DNA of 64,000 bases from Desulfosediminicola ganghwensis. GTDB lineage: Bacteria; Desulfobacterota; Desulfobulbia; Desulfobulbales; Desulfocapsaceae. The stretch is taken from NCBI RefSeq assembly GCF_005116675.2, contig NZ_CP050699.1, positions 5,589,001-5,653,000 on the forward strand, in the 5' to 3' direction. The translations under genes and the position numbers were made by a program. This document shows positions 54,214-62,559 of this stretch, in pieces. The notes below the pieces were generated by a model. The model made no database searches, was not told the DNA's origin, and saw nothing but the letters and a program-made list of their open reading frames with translations. Within the stretch, counting starts at the first letter, position 1. Every line of letters starts with the position of its first letter.

Positions 54214-54672
54214 TCAGGTTAGCAGTTGCAGTACCTCATCCGCTGCGACAGGGATTGAAGCGGCAACGCTCTCACTCAACTTTTCACCGAGTTGATCGAA
54301 ACACTGCCCCTCTATGCCAACCAGCCATATAGTATGCGGCATCCGTTCAGGGTACAATTTTCTGCCAACTTCAATGGCCTCTTTCACCCCGATACCATGA
54401 CCGCTGACCGGTCGCTCCGTCATACCGGGCAGCTGCTCCCAGGCAAGCACATGCACTGTGCCGCAATCAGCTCCGAGCTGTACCGCGTCCACCACCACCA
54501 GTACCTCTTCACCAGCCAGCTCCTCCAGCAGATCTATACCGCCAAGCCCTAAGAACTTCAGGTGTACATCCGCTGGCAGCTGTCTCTCCCTTAGCTCCTC
54601 ATACACGGCCGCGCCGGCACCATCATCACCGGCAATGGAGTTGCCAATACACAGAACAGTCGCTGTAGCCAT
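54214..54672 (-). CDS. [NiFe] hydrogenase maturation protease
   Basis: The 152-residue protein has the HycI/HyaD family motifs: CIGNSIAGDDGAGAAVYEEL (Asp for nickel sensing), VVVDAVQLGADCG and HGIGVKEAIEVG. It trims the C-terminus of the large subunit after nickel insertion. It is the last gene of the hydrogenase operon, with its start overlapping the end of the preceding gene. Confidence 0.9.
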   Translation of the reverse strand: MATATVLCIGNSIAGDDGAGAAVYEELRERQLPADVHLKFLGLGGIDLLEELAGEEVLVVVDAVQLGADCGTVHVLAWEQLPGMTERPVSGHGIGVKEAIEVGRKLYPERMPHTIWLVGIEGQCFDQLGEKLSESVAASIPVAADEVLQLLT

Positions 54673-55148
54673 TACCTGCCCACAGCTCTGGAAAAGGCCA
54701 GGTTAAAGGTACAGGTCTCTCCGGTTTCCACAGTTTTCGGCCGTACCGGCGAACCGGTGAGTTCTGCCATGATTCCTGCTATATAGTAATGAAACATCTG
54801 GCAGGTAAGGCCGTCTATCTCCATGTTACGCTGCTCACAGACACTGCGGATCGGGCAGCGATGCAAGGAGATCACGGCTTCACCATCATCCACGTGACCG
54901 TTGATCTCCATCTGCTGATTCCGAAACACCCGGATAAACTCAGCCAATGCAGCCGCCGGAGTCGGGCTTTCAAGATGAATGGGCATATTCTGGGCCATTC
55001 TTCTACCCGCCGCCACCGCCAGAGACGGAGTGGATTTACCGACAAATGTTTCAATGGTACCGACAAACATATCGAGCAGAAAGGACACCTCGGTGAAGGC
55101 CTTATCGTAGTCCTCGTCGGTGAGATTGAGTTCATTGGTTGTGATCAT
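54672..55148 (-). CDS. V4R/hydrocarbon-binding-like protein in the hydrogenase operon (copy 2)
   Basis: The 158-residue soluble protein resembles the operon's first gene in size and layout: SPSLAVAAGRRMAQ-like segment (PSLAVAAGRRMAQN), a central cysteine CPIRSVCEQ and CQMFHYYIAGIMAELTG near the C-terminus, then TCTFNLAF. The likeness to V4R or methanogenesis-regulator-type domains is distant. It may be an assembly or sensing factor of the hydrogenase. Start overlaps the ferredoxin gene stop. Confidence 0.68.
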   Translation of the reverse strand: MITTNELNLTDEDYDKAFTEVSFLLDMFVGTIETFVGKSTPSLAVAAGRRMAQNMPIHLESPTPAAALAEFIRVFRNQQMEINGHVDDGEAVISLHRCPIRSVCEQRNMEIDGLTCQMFHYYIAGIMAELTGSPVRPKTVETGETCTFNLAFSRAVGR

Positions 55149-55396
55149 AAAAACTTCTCCATTCTCTGGCTGAAGTGGATGTTTCTGTAAAAGTTCTTCA
55201 CCACATGGATATTACTATGGCTGATCGCCTGAGAGGGACAGATATAGGTGCAGCTCAGACAGGCAATACAATTCTCAACCGTCTTCACCACCGCTTTTTC
55301 ATTTGCTTCGTCAAAGCTGAAGCAATCTGTCGGACAGACCTCCAGGCAGAGCCTGCAGCCACGACAGCCTTTTTCCCTGATTGTCATTTCCAGCAT
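55145..55396 (-). CDS. 2[4Fe-4S] ferredoxin of the hydrogenase operon
   Basis: The 83-residue protein has two CxxCxxCxxxCP motifs (CRGCRLCLEVCP and CIACLSCTYICP). It lies directly between the large-subunit gene and the V4R-like gene, so it is the likely electron carrier or subunit of the complex, in the place MvhB or MvhD would take in related hydrogenases. Confidence 0.88.
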   Translation of the reverse strand: MLEMTIREKGCRGCRLCLEVCPTDCFSFDEANEKAVVKTVENCIACLSCTYICPSQAISHSNIHVVKNFYRNIHFSQRMEKFL

Positions 55397-55397
55397 C

Positions 55398-56813
55398 TCA
55401 TCCCCTCCTCAATGTGCGGATGAGTTCTCCGCTCTTGCGAACTTCCACATCAAGCTCCATCCTGCCGATCGCATGTGTTGAACAGGCAAGACAAGGATCA
55501 TAGCAACGGACAATGAACTCAAGACCATTCAGCGCCGCCTCATCATTTCCACTGGCAAAGAGTGAGTTCGCGCCTTCTTTTAACGAGCGATTGATAGCCG
55601 CTGTATTCTGCTGGGTGGCAATGATCATGTTGGCCGAACGAACAATACCGCGCTCGTCGATCTCATAGTCATGGATCAAGGTTCCCCTCGGGGCCTCAAC
55701 GTGACCAACGCCCCGTTTGCCACGAAAATCCGCAGCTACCCGGGTATCGTCGCGCAGTCTGGGATTGTTGATAATCGCATCTGCCCGTTCTGAAGCATAG
55801 ATCAGCTCGATCAGCTTGCAATACATCTGCAGCACTGCGTTATGATTGGGCTTGCCGAACCTGTTCCTGAACTCCTCAAATTCGGCCTGGGCGAGTGGAG
55901 TGTCGATGGAATCAATGACGTTCATTCTGGCCAGGGTGGATACACGATACAAATTCTCCCGGCCATCCAGATCGAAGTACACCTCTTTGGCATAGGAATT
56001 ATCCACAGCCCGCTCGACAATATAGTTGGTATAGTCGGTGGCGGAGAATTCCGCCTGCACCACACCTGAATCATCCACCACTCGCAGGTCGCCGTCATAA
56101 AGATTGAGCGCACCGTCCTTCACAGTGCCCATGTACCATGATGGCATATTGAGCTGGTCCAGCAGCACCGGGTGCTTATCCAGAAAATTGAACAACAGCT
56201 TTTTGATGGCTGGCGCCAACTCTTTGGACAGGCTTACCGCCTCGGCGGTCAACTCCTGCAGCTTGGCATACTGGGCGTCGCTCAGTTTATAGGAAATTCC
56301 GCCAGCCACTGCGGTTACTGGGTGAATCCCCCTGCCGCCGATGGTCTCGTTGATCTTCTGACCGAGACTTCTTAATCTCAATCCTTTTCTGGTCAGATCC
56401 GGTTCTGCATCGACCATACCGACAATGTTCTGGGTGGCCGCATCGCCACCAAGCCCAAATACCAGATCCGGACCTGCAAGAATGAATAAAGAAAGGGCAT
56501 GGGAGTGAATCACATGACCCATATACATGAATTCCCGTAGCAGCTTACCAGCCTCAGGCACTTCAATTCCCGCCGCATTATCAAGCGCCTTAGCTGCAGC
56601 CAGATGGTGCGCCGTAGGGCAGACACCACAGATACGAGCTGTAACCTGGGGCAGAGTTGAAGCCTCCATGCCCACCAGAATACGCTCAAAACCACGAAGC
56701 TCATTGACGCAGAAGAACGCCTCGTCAACCTTTCCTGCATCATCACACTCCAGCAGGATGCGGGCATGGCCTTCAATTCGGGTTACCGGGTCAATCTTAA
56801 TTGTTTTTGCCAT
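55398..56813 (-). CDS. [NiFe] hydrogenase large subunit, cytoplasmic group 3 type
   Basis: The 471-residue catalytic subunit holds the NiFe site in RICGVCPTAHH (about residue 63) and DPCLACSTH near the C-terminus, followed by about 22 residues that the protease would remove. Both Cys pairs are complete; no selenocysteine is used. It lacks a Tat signal. Start at 56813 overlaps the small-subunit stop (ATGA); the longer frame to 57080 runs inside that gene. Group 3 F420-nonreducing (Mvh-like) hydrogenases feed electrons to ferredoxin or heterodisulfide reductase; here the partner is unresolved. Confidence 0.9.
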   Translation of the reverse strand: MAKTIKIDPVTRIEGHARILLECDDAGKVDEAFFCVNELRGFERILVGMEASTLPQVTARICGVCPTAHHLAAAKALDNAAGIEVPEAGKLLREFMYMGHVIHSHALSLFILAGPDLVFGLGGDAATQNIVGMVDAEPDLTRKGLRLRSLGQKINETIGGRGIHPVTAVAGGISYKLSDAQYAKLQELTAEAVSLSKELAPAIKKLLFNFLDKHPVLLDQLNMPSWYMGTVKDGALNLYDGDLRVVDDSGVVQAEFSATDYTNYIVERAVDNSYAKEVYFDLDGRENLYRVSTLARMNVIDSIDTPLAQAEFEEFRNRFGKPNHNAVLQMYCKLIELIYASERADAIINNPRLRDDTRVAADFRGKRGVGHVEAPRGTLIHDYEIDERGIVRSANMIIATQQNTAAINRSLKEGANSLFASGNDEAALNGLEFIVRCYDPCLACSTHAIGRMELDVEVRKSGELIRTLRRG

Positions 56814-57745
56814 CAGCTTGCCTCCACATCCGCAATCCACTTCCTGATCAAAAAAGTCGGTTTGTTGCCTATCATTTTGGTTGCCATCGCATAGGCGTAA
56901 TGGGTCTTGGCAGACTGCTCCATCCGCGCCTTGATAGCCTCTGCCGGGATACTGGTGAGTTGCGACATTCTCTGGCTCACCTCCGTTCTGAGATCCCGGT
57001 TGGGCTCTGTCAGAATCTGCATGGTGGGTCCTGCACAACCGGTACACATGATACCGTGGTTGGGGCATGGGGCCAGACACCTGTCCAGCGTTACGGACCC
57101 AAGGCAGATATGTCCCTGGCTGAGGAAACAGAGTTCTTCATCCATCACTTCATCAACACTGGATTTCAGCTCTGCCACCTCGGTTTTCTTCATCACCCTG
57201 TTGCAGGCACCGCAGATCGATTCCTGGCGCACACTCGGCTCCCTGCCCTCAACAATTGCAGTCAGCGCCTCAAAGATGAAATGGGCGTGGGGAGGACAAC
57301 CCGGCATGTAGAGATCAACATCGATAACCTCATCAATTGGAATGACCACCTGTTCAAGCCCGTCGACAGCTGTAGCTGGCACAGTATCGGTTTTGGTCGT
57401 TGGACATTTTTTATAGACGTGATCGATAATCTCTTCTTTGGAGTGAGCCAGACCTGCTCCATGCAGACCGCCATATACTGCACAGGTACCGAAGGCAATT
57501 ATGGTCTTGCACTTTTTGCGCATCTCAAGGGCCGCATGCCGGTCATGCTCTGTCCGGATAGAACCGGTGACAATACCGATCTCCGCTTCAGGATATAATT
57601 TTTCATCGGTCAGAACCGGACATTTCTGGATCTGAACGCTCTCTAAAAACTGCAGGATTTTTTCATGCAGGTCTACGATGGCCACGTGACAGCCTCCGCA
57701 GTCACACAGCCATTCGGTATTGAGTCGAACCTTACTGTTACTCAT
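56813..57745 (-). CDS. [NiFe] hydrogenase small subunit, MvhG-like
   Basis: The 310-residue protein lacks a Tat signal and has CDCGGCHVAI for the proximal cluster, TCAVYGG, CPPHAHFIFEAL and the distal set CFLSQGHICLG, CPNHGIMCTGCAGP typical of the cytoplasmic F420-nonreducing hydrogenase small subunits. It relays electrons from the NiFe site. It overlaps the large-subunit gene by three bases. Length is near that of MvhG. Confidence 0.9.
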   Translation of the reverse strand: MSNSKVRLNTEWLCDCGGCHVAIVDLHEKILQFLESVQIQKCPVLTDEKLYPEAEIGIVTGSIRTEHDRHAALEMRKKCKTIIAFGTCAVYGGLHGAGLAHSKEEIIDHVYKKCPTTKTDTVPATAVDGLEQVVIPIDEVIDVDLYMPGCPPHAHFIFEALTAIVEGREPSVRQESICGACNRVMKKTEVAELKSSVDEVMDEELCFLSQGHICLGSVTLDRCLAPCPNHGIMCTGCAGPTMQILTEPNRDLRTEVSQRMSQLTSIPAEAIKARMEQSAKTHYAYAMATKMIGNKPTFLIRKWIADVEAS

Positions 57746-57769
57746 TTCTTTATCTCCGCGGAAACCAGG

Positions 57770-58252
57770 CTAACCCTGAATGGTAAGCAGCTTTAGACAG
57801 GCATTTTCACCTGCATGTTTAATCTCCAGAGTCGTCTTCTTACCCATGATCGTTTCCAGAGCACCCGCAAAGAATCCGTACATCATATTGCACAGGGAGC
57901 CCTCCTGGCTATGACCGAAACGAAACAGCGCCTGACGAATCATGCAGTCCCTGAATACCAGCAGAATCTGTGATTCACCTTTGTCATTGGTAGTAATCAA
58001 CTCAGTCTGACCCAGCGGCTTGAAGGTTTCGAACCCCCAGAGACAACTATTTGCTGCGAGAATATTTCTGACCTCGTCGATTGCTTCCAACAGGTCATCA
58101 GTCTTTTGAGCGTTTTCCGAAAATGTCCTGCCCAGGTTACGACCTGCAGACATTGTCATGCTGTTTGCACCGCGTCCGAGAATGGGCTCTATACCGGCAG
58201 AAAGCGCTGCCATGAAATTCATGGTCTCCTGCAGCGTTCGCCGTTTTTTCAA
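57770..58252 (-). CDS. V4R/hydrocarbon-binding-like protein in the hydrogenase operon (copy 1)
   Basis: The protein of about 160 residues starts at a TTG (58252) five bases after GGAGG; a longer frame to 58318 has a poorer start. It contains ANSMTMSAGRNLGRTF, VFRDCMIRQALFRFGHSQEG and CNMMYGFFAGALETIMGKK, comparable in order and size to the gene at 54672-55148. So the operon has paralogous proteins at both ends of its structural genes. Function unknown. Confidence 0.68.
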   Translation of the reverse strand: MKKRRTLQETMNFMAALSAGIEPILGRGANSMTMSAGRNLGRTFSENAQKTDDLLEAIDEVRNILAANSCLWGFETFKPLGQTELITTNDKGESQILLVFRDCMIRQALFRFGHSQEGSLCNMMYGFFAGALETIMGKKTTLEIKHAGENACLKLLTIQG

Positions 58253-58603
58253 TACTTCCTCCACCTCATCCACCTCCCTTTTATATTGGCCGTATCCCCA
58301 AAAACAGCGAATCTGCATTTCAATGCTGCAGCTTCACTCTTTTCGTGCTGGAGAAAACCCTTTAAAAATGAACCACTTCAGAAATATCAGTGTAATGAGT
58401 ATATTGGATAAGAACAAGAAAAAGTTAGCTATTTGGCCTCTTGGGCCTGTTGGGCTGATGAAGACAGGGGTGGTACAGCTGAATTGAGGGAGGCCCGACA
58501 CACACCTTCAGATCGTCAGGCCACGGGAAGAAAATTCGTTGAACGAAGAATTGAAAATAGATGGAGGATGCTATTTTACAGATAAATAAACTTAAGTACC
58601 TGG
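58253..58603. promoter_or_regulatory. Upstream region of the hydrogenase operon
   Basis: About 350 bp between the hydrogenase operon and the end of pcm, both on the minus strand. It should contain the hydrogenase promoter. No sigma-54 or other clear motif seen. Confidence 0.35.
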
Positions 58604-59263
58604 TTACCAGCCATGCTCGCCGATAAGATCGACGAAACGAACACTGCTCAGGCGATCAATGCGTATTTTGTCATCTATTTTTTTTACAAGCTGGAGCTCC
58701 TGCACATTCTGGTCTCCCACCGGCATTATCAACCTGCCGGAATCAGCCAGCTGATCCAGAAGCGGTGTTGGAATCTCGGGACCGCCAGCGGTGACGATAA
58801 TTGCATCATAGGGGCCATTTTCCGCCCACCCCAAAGTGCCGTCGTCAAGTTTGGCGACAATGTTAAAATATTTCAATTTGTCAAACACCTTTCGGGCAGT
58901 GGCCAGCAAGGTATTGAGTCGCTCGACGGTATAGACCCGCCGGCAGAGACGTGACAGCACAGCAGCCTGATAACCGGAACCGGTCCCGATTTCAAGAACT
59001 GTTTCATGTCCCTGTAATTGCAAGGCCTCTGTCATCAATGCCACGATGTACGGTGCGGAAATTGTCTGACCGGAAGCGATGGGCAACGGATAATCGCCAT
59101 AGGCTCTCGCCCGCATGGCGTCATCCACAAAGAGATGTCTGGGTACCTCCGACATCGCCGCCAGGGTTCTTGGGTCAACCACGCCACGGGCCAGGATCTG
59201 TTCCTGCACCATCCTCTCCCGTGCGGTCTTATATCGATCTATCACTGCGGTGTCTTTTGCCAA
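58604..59263 (-). CDS. pcm: Protein-L-isoaspartate O-methyltransferase
   Basis: The 219-residue enzyme repairs damaged Asp/Asn residues by methylating isoaspartate with S-adenosylmethionine. Motifs are RMVQEQILARGVVDPRTLAAM, VPRHLFV, IASGQTISAPYIVALMTEAL and the SAM loop EIGTGSGYQAAVLSRL, ending FVDLIGEHGW. Full length. Its start overlaps the preceding lipoprotein gene by 22 bases, suggesting coupled translation. Confidence 0.93.
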   Translation of the reverse strand: MAKDTAVIDRYKTARERMVQEQILARGVVDPRTLAAMSEVPRHLFVDDAMRARAYGDYPLPIASGQTISAPYIVALMTEALQLQGHETVLEIGTGSGYQAAVLSRLCRRVYTVERLNTLLATARKVFDKLKYFNIVAKLDDGTLGWAENGPYDAIIVTAGGPEIPTPLLDQLADSGRLIMPVGDQNVQELQLVKKIDDKIRIDRLSSVRFVDLIGEHGW

Positions 59264-59631
59264 TCGAAGTCATTCGCCCAGGACGAGGAGTCCTGTAGTT
59301 GCGCGCCATATTTACACTCGGTAACCACGTTGTCTTTGATCAGTACGATAACAGTACCACTGTTCGGCTGACCGAAGTACCTGCCGACAACCGGCGCATT
59401 TTTAAGCTTAGATCTCTCATATTCGGTGTAAATCCACTTCTCTGCACCGTCATCGAGAACGAATTGTTCATCGGGCTCACCAAGAAAGGTCAGCACATCG
59501 TCCCGGCCGGAAACTCCGACCTCTACAAGGGCCGCATCGGAAGCCAGATGTCGTACTGGTTTATTATAGCATCCCGAAAGGGTAAATGTGGCCAGTAAAA
59601 TTAGTATCAACGGTCGAAACATGGCAGGCAT
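59242..59631 (-). CDS. BamE/SmpA-like lipoprotein
   Basis: The 129-residue protein has a signal peptide with lipobox (LATFTLSGCYN) and a mature domain with VEVGVSGRDDVLTFLGEPDEQFVLDDGAEKW, the pattern of the small SmpA/BamE-type fold (a turn on an RxxVxxxLGxP core). It is probably anchored to the outer or inner membrane. Real BamE is part of the barrel-assembly complex, but many unrelated lipoproteins share this fold, so the role is open. It is co-transcribed with pcm. Confidence 0.78.
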   Translation of the reverse strand: MPAMFRPLILILLATFTLSGCYNKPVRHLASDAALVEVGVSGRDDVLTFLGEPDEQFVLDDGAEKWIYTEYERSKLKNAPVVGRYFGQPNSGTVIVLIKDNVVTECKYGAQLQDSSSWANDFDWQKTPQ

Positions 59632-59765
59632 CGTGTTTTCTCCAGTGAATTACACAGCTATGGGATAATGAAAAGCTCTATAGTCTGTCCGCAAACATTT
59701 TTCAACACCAAATGTCAGGGAGGTTTGCCACGCCAGGCTATCGGCCAGACCGACCCGGCATAGAA

Positions 59766-59801
59766 AATCACAGCTGTCTATATAATCAGACAGCTGTGAT
59801 T
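59766..59801 (-). terminator. Terminator of htpG
   Basis: A perfect 14-bp stem (59766-59779 with 59788-59801) around an eight-base loop is followed, in the minus direction, by a short T run. It lies 38 bp beyond the htpG stop. Confidence 0.78.
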
Positions 59802-59838
59802 GATGCAATGTTTAAGGTGTGATCGAAAAGGGATGTGA

Positions 59839-61716
59839 TCAGTCCTGAAGGGCTCGACCGAGGATTTTGTAGTTCCGCTCCACCATCACCAGCGGATCAA
59901 CGATCAGGCCAGCCTGAATCATGGCGTTGTCGTAAATCTGCAAAGCAACGTCTGCGGCAAAATCAGCATCTGCTTTCTGCAGGTCGGCGAGCTTTTTGAT
60001 AATCGGATTTTTGGGGTTGATCTCCAGATTTTTCTTGGAGTCACCTCCCATACCGAGCCCTTTTTCCGCCCTGCTGGCAGCAAGCACCCGCTCCATGGAA
60101 GATGTCATATAGCCATCGGGATTGACAATCATAGCCGGGGCATCAACCAGACGCTTGGAGACAATGACATCTCCAACCTGATCTGCGAGGGTCTCCTTCA
60201 GCCAAGCAACCAGGGAGTCAGTCGACTGATCATCAAGCTTCTCACCGCTCTCATTTTCCGCCTCCTTACTCTCCTCTTCACTCTCGCCAAGATCAAGATC
60301 CGCCCTGTCGGCAGAGACCAGTTTCTTGCCCTCAAAATCACCAAGATGGCTCAGCACGAAGTCATCAATTGGCTCCATGGTGTAGATGATCTCAATATCC
60401 CTCTTCTTGAACATCTCCACATACGGACCCGCCTCGATCGCGTTCCTGCTCGGACCATTAATATAATATATGGTATCCTGATCCGCACCCATACGAAGCA
60501 CGTAATCCGCCAGAGAAACCGGCTTACCCTCTTCAGATTTGGAAGATTCAAAGCGCAACAGTTTGCCAAGCTCTTTCTGGTACTCATAGTCTGAAGTCGC
60601 ACCTTCTTTGATAAAAATGCCGAATGTCTTCCAGAACTCGAGATACTTCTCTTCGTCTTTTTTCGCCTCTTCAATGAGGTATTTGAGAAAACGCTTGGTG
60701 ACAACTTTTCTTAACTTGGCAACCAGGGCGTTATCCTGCAGAGCCTGCCGTGAAATGTTCAGCGGCATATCCTCACTGTCCACCACGCCTTTCAAAAAGC
60801 GCAACCACTCCGGCAGGATATTCTTGGAATGCTGATCGATGAGAATTCGCTGGCAGTAGAGATTGACACCCGGATCCATCTTACCGAAACCAAGAACTTC
60901 AAAGTTCTCTTTCGGCACGAAAAGAAGAGCGTTGATCATGAGCGGAGCATCAGCGGAGAAGTGCAACCGATAATTCGGTTCATCCGTAGCGTTACCGATG
61001 AATTTATAAAATTCGTTATATTCTTCATCAGTTATCTCAGCACGGTTTCTGGTCCAGAGCGCCTGTACGGTATTTACAACCTCTTCATCAAGCTTGATAG
61101 GGAAAGGCACAAAGGCTGAGTACTGTTTGATGATCGACTCGACTTTCCACTTGGTGGCATAATCCTTGGCATCATCTTTCAGTTCAACGATGATCCTGGT
61201 TCCCCTGCGTAATCCTTCCATCTCGGTGATGGAGAAAGCACCGGTTCCGTCAGAGACCCATTCATGCCCCTCGCTGCCATCCCAGGAACGACTCTGTACC
61301 CGCACCCTGTTACCAGCCATAAAGGCTGCATAAAACCCCACACCAAATTGGCCTATCAGGCTGACATCCTTCTGTGCTGCTTCGGCAAGTTCTGTGAGAA
61401 ACGTGTTGGAGCCGGAGTGGGCAATGGTTCCGAGATTATGCTCCAGTTCACTGCGACTCATGCCGATTCCGGTGTCGGTAATGGTCAAAGTGCTCTTCTC
61501 TTCATCAAGACTGATGGTGATCTCCAGAGGCACATGGCCATCGAAGGGATCTTCTGCCGTCAGGCTCTCATGCCGGTATTTCTCCAGAGCATCAGAGGCA
61601 TTGGAGATCAGTTCGCGGATGAACACATCCCGCTCGGTGTAGAGCGAGTTTATTACAATATCCAGTAGTTTCTTGGTCTCCGCTTGAAATTCATGGGTTG
61701 TTGTCTTTGCTGTCAT
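59839..61716 (-). CDS. htpG: Molecular chaperone HtpG (Hsp90)
   Basis: The 625-residue protein has the GHKL ATPase N-domain (ELISNASDALEKYR, DTGIGMSRSELEHNLGTIAHSG, QFGVGFYAAFM), the middle domain (YCQRILIDQHSKNILPEWLRFLKGVVDSEDMPLN is the family's conserved block) and the dimerisation C-domain. Start at 61716 after AGAGGA; the longer frame opens with TTG. Standard length. Confidence 0.95.
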   Translation of the reverse strand: MTAKTTTHEFQAETKKLLDIVINSLYTERDVFIRELISNASDALEKYRHESLTAEDPFDGHVPLEITISLDEEKSTLTITDTGIGMSRSELEHNLGTIAHSGSNTFLTELAEAAQKDVSLIGQFGVGFYAAFMAGNRVRVQSRSWDGSEGHEWVSDGTGAFSITEMEGLRRGTRIIVELKDDAKDYATKWKVESIIKQYSAFVPFPIKLDEEVVNTVQALWTRNRAEITDEEYNEFYKFIGNATDEPNYRLHFSADAPLMINALLFVPKENFEVLGFGKMDPGVNLYCQRILIDQHSKNILPEWLRFLKGVVDSEDMPLNISRQALQDNALVAKLRKVVTKRFLKYLIEEAKKDEEKYLEFWKTFGIFIKEGATSDYEYQKELGKLLRFESSKSEEGKPVSLADYVLRMGADQDTIYYINGPSRNAIEAGPYVEMFKKRDIEIIYTMEPIDDFVLSHLGDFEGKKLVSADRADLDLGESEEESKEAENESGEKLDDQSTDSLVAWLKETLADQVGDVIVSKRLVDAPAMIVNPDGYMTSSMERVLAASRAEKGLGMGGDSKKNLEINPKNPIIKKLADLQKADADFAADVALQIYDNAMIQAGLIVDPLVMVERNYKILGRALQD

Positions 61717-61875
61717 TGGCAAGTCCTCTTATATTAATTAAATAGACAGTCATATGGTGGCATCCGCTGCCATTGCTTTTTTCATAAAAGTCGGCGAAAA
61801 TGTTAAGCATGTTGACCCTCGTGTCAAGAGTTTCTCCCCCCTGTATCTGTCCTTTATGGTAATGAGGATTTCCCA

Positions 61876-62559
61876 ATGAGAATCATAGCCTTCGGTGATG
61901 TCCATATGTCAGTGCAAATCTGTGCAAACATCCCCGGCATCCGCGAGGCGGATCTGCTAATTGCCAATGGTGATCTTACCAATTACGGCAGAAAAGCAGA
62001 CGCCAAAATCGTTCTCGACCAGTTACTTGCCATCAACCCGAATCTATTGGCCCAAATTGGTAATCTTGATAATTTTGAAATCAACGACTATCTTGAACAG
62101 CTGGATATGAACCTGCATAAGCAGGCGCGCTTACTACATTCCCGCATCTGCTTGATAGGTCTGGGCGGCTCCAACATCACCCCGTTTGGAACTCCCACTG
62201 AGTTCAAGGAGGATCAGCTTTGGGATATGCTGATGCAGGCATACCAACAGGGGACCGACTTCATCCATCTTGCGGCCCCAAAGGGAGAAGCTAAAATCCC
62301 CCTGGTACTTGTATCTCACACACCTCCCTATGGAACCTCGGTTGACACCATCCATGGCGGGCACCATGTGGGCTCGACCAGCGTAAGAACTTTTATTGAA
62401 AAATATCAACCAGAGCTATGCATAACAGGCCACATCCACGAGGCCAAAGGTGAAGACCGAATCGGCAAAACACACATAATAAACCCCGGCATGCTGCAAC
62501 AAGGCGGCTGGGTCGATATTCAACTCATCCAATCTACTCTATCTGCGACCTTACAATGA
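61876..62559 (+). CDS. Calcineurin-like metallophosphoesterase
   Basis: The 227-residue protein has the five metal motifs of the family in order: GDVHMS, NGDLTNYG, GNLDN (the usual GNHD with Leu-Asp), SHTPPYG and TGHIHEAKG. It is likely an YfcE-like or related phosphodiesterase acting in the cytoplasm; substrate unknown. The next gene (hemY) overlaps its end by four bases. Confidence 0.87.
   Translation: MRIIAFGDVHMSVQICANIPGIREADLLIANGDLTNYGRKADAKIVLDQLLAINPNLLAQIGNLDNFEINDYLEQLDMNLHKQARLLHSRICLIGLGGSNITPFGTPTEFKEDQLWDMLMQAYQQGTDFIHLAAPKGEAKIPLVLVSHTPPYGTSVDTIHGGHHVGSTSVRTFIEKYQPELCITGHIHEAKGEDRIGKTHIINPGMLQQGGWVDIQLIQSTLSATLQ

Noticed and set aside
55398-56813. Selenocysteine in the [NiFe] hydrogenase large subunit
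   Set aside because: Both NiFe-binding motifs carry ordinary Cys codons and the frame is complete.
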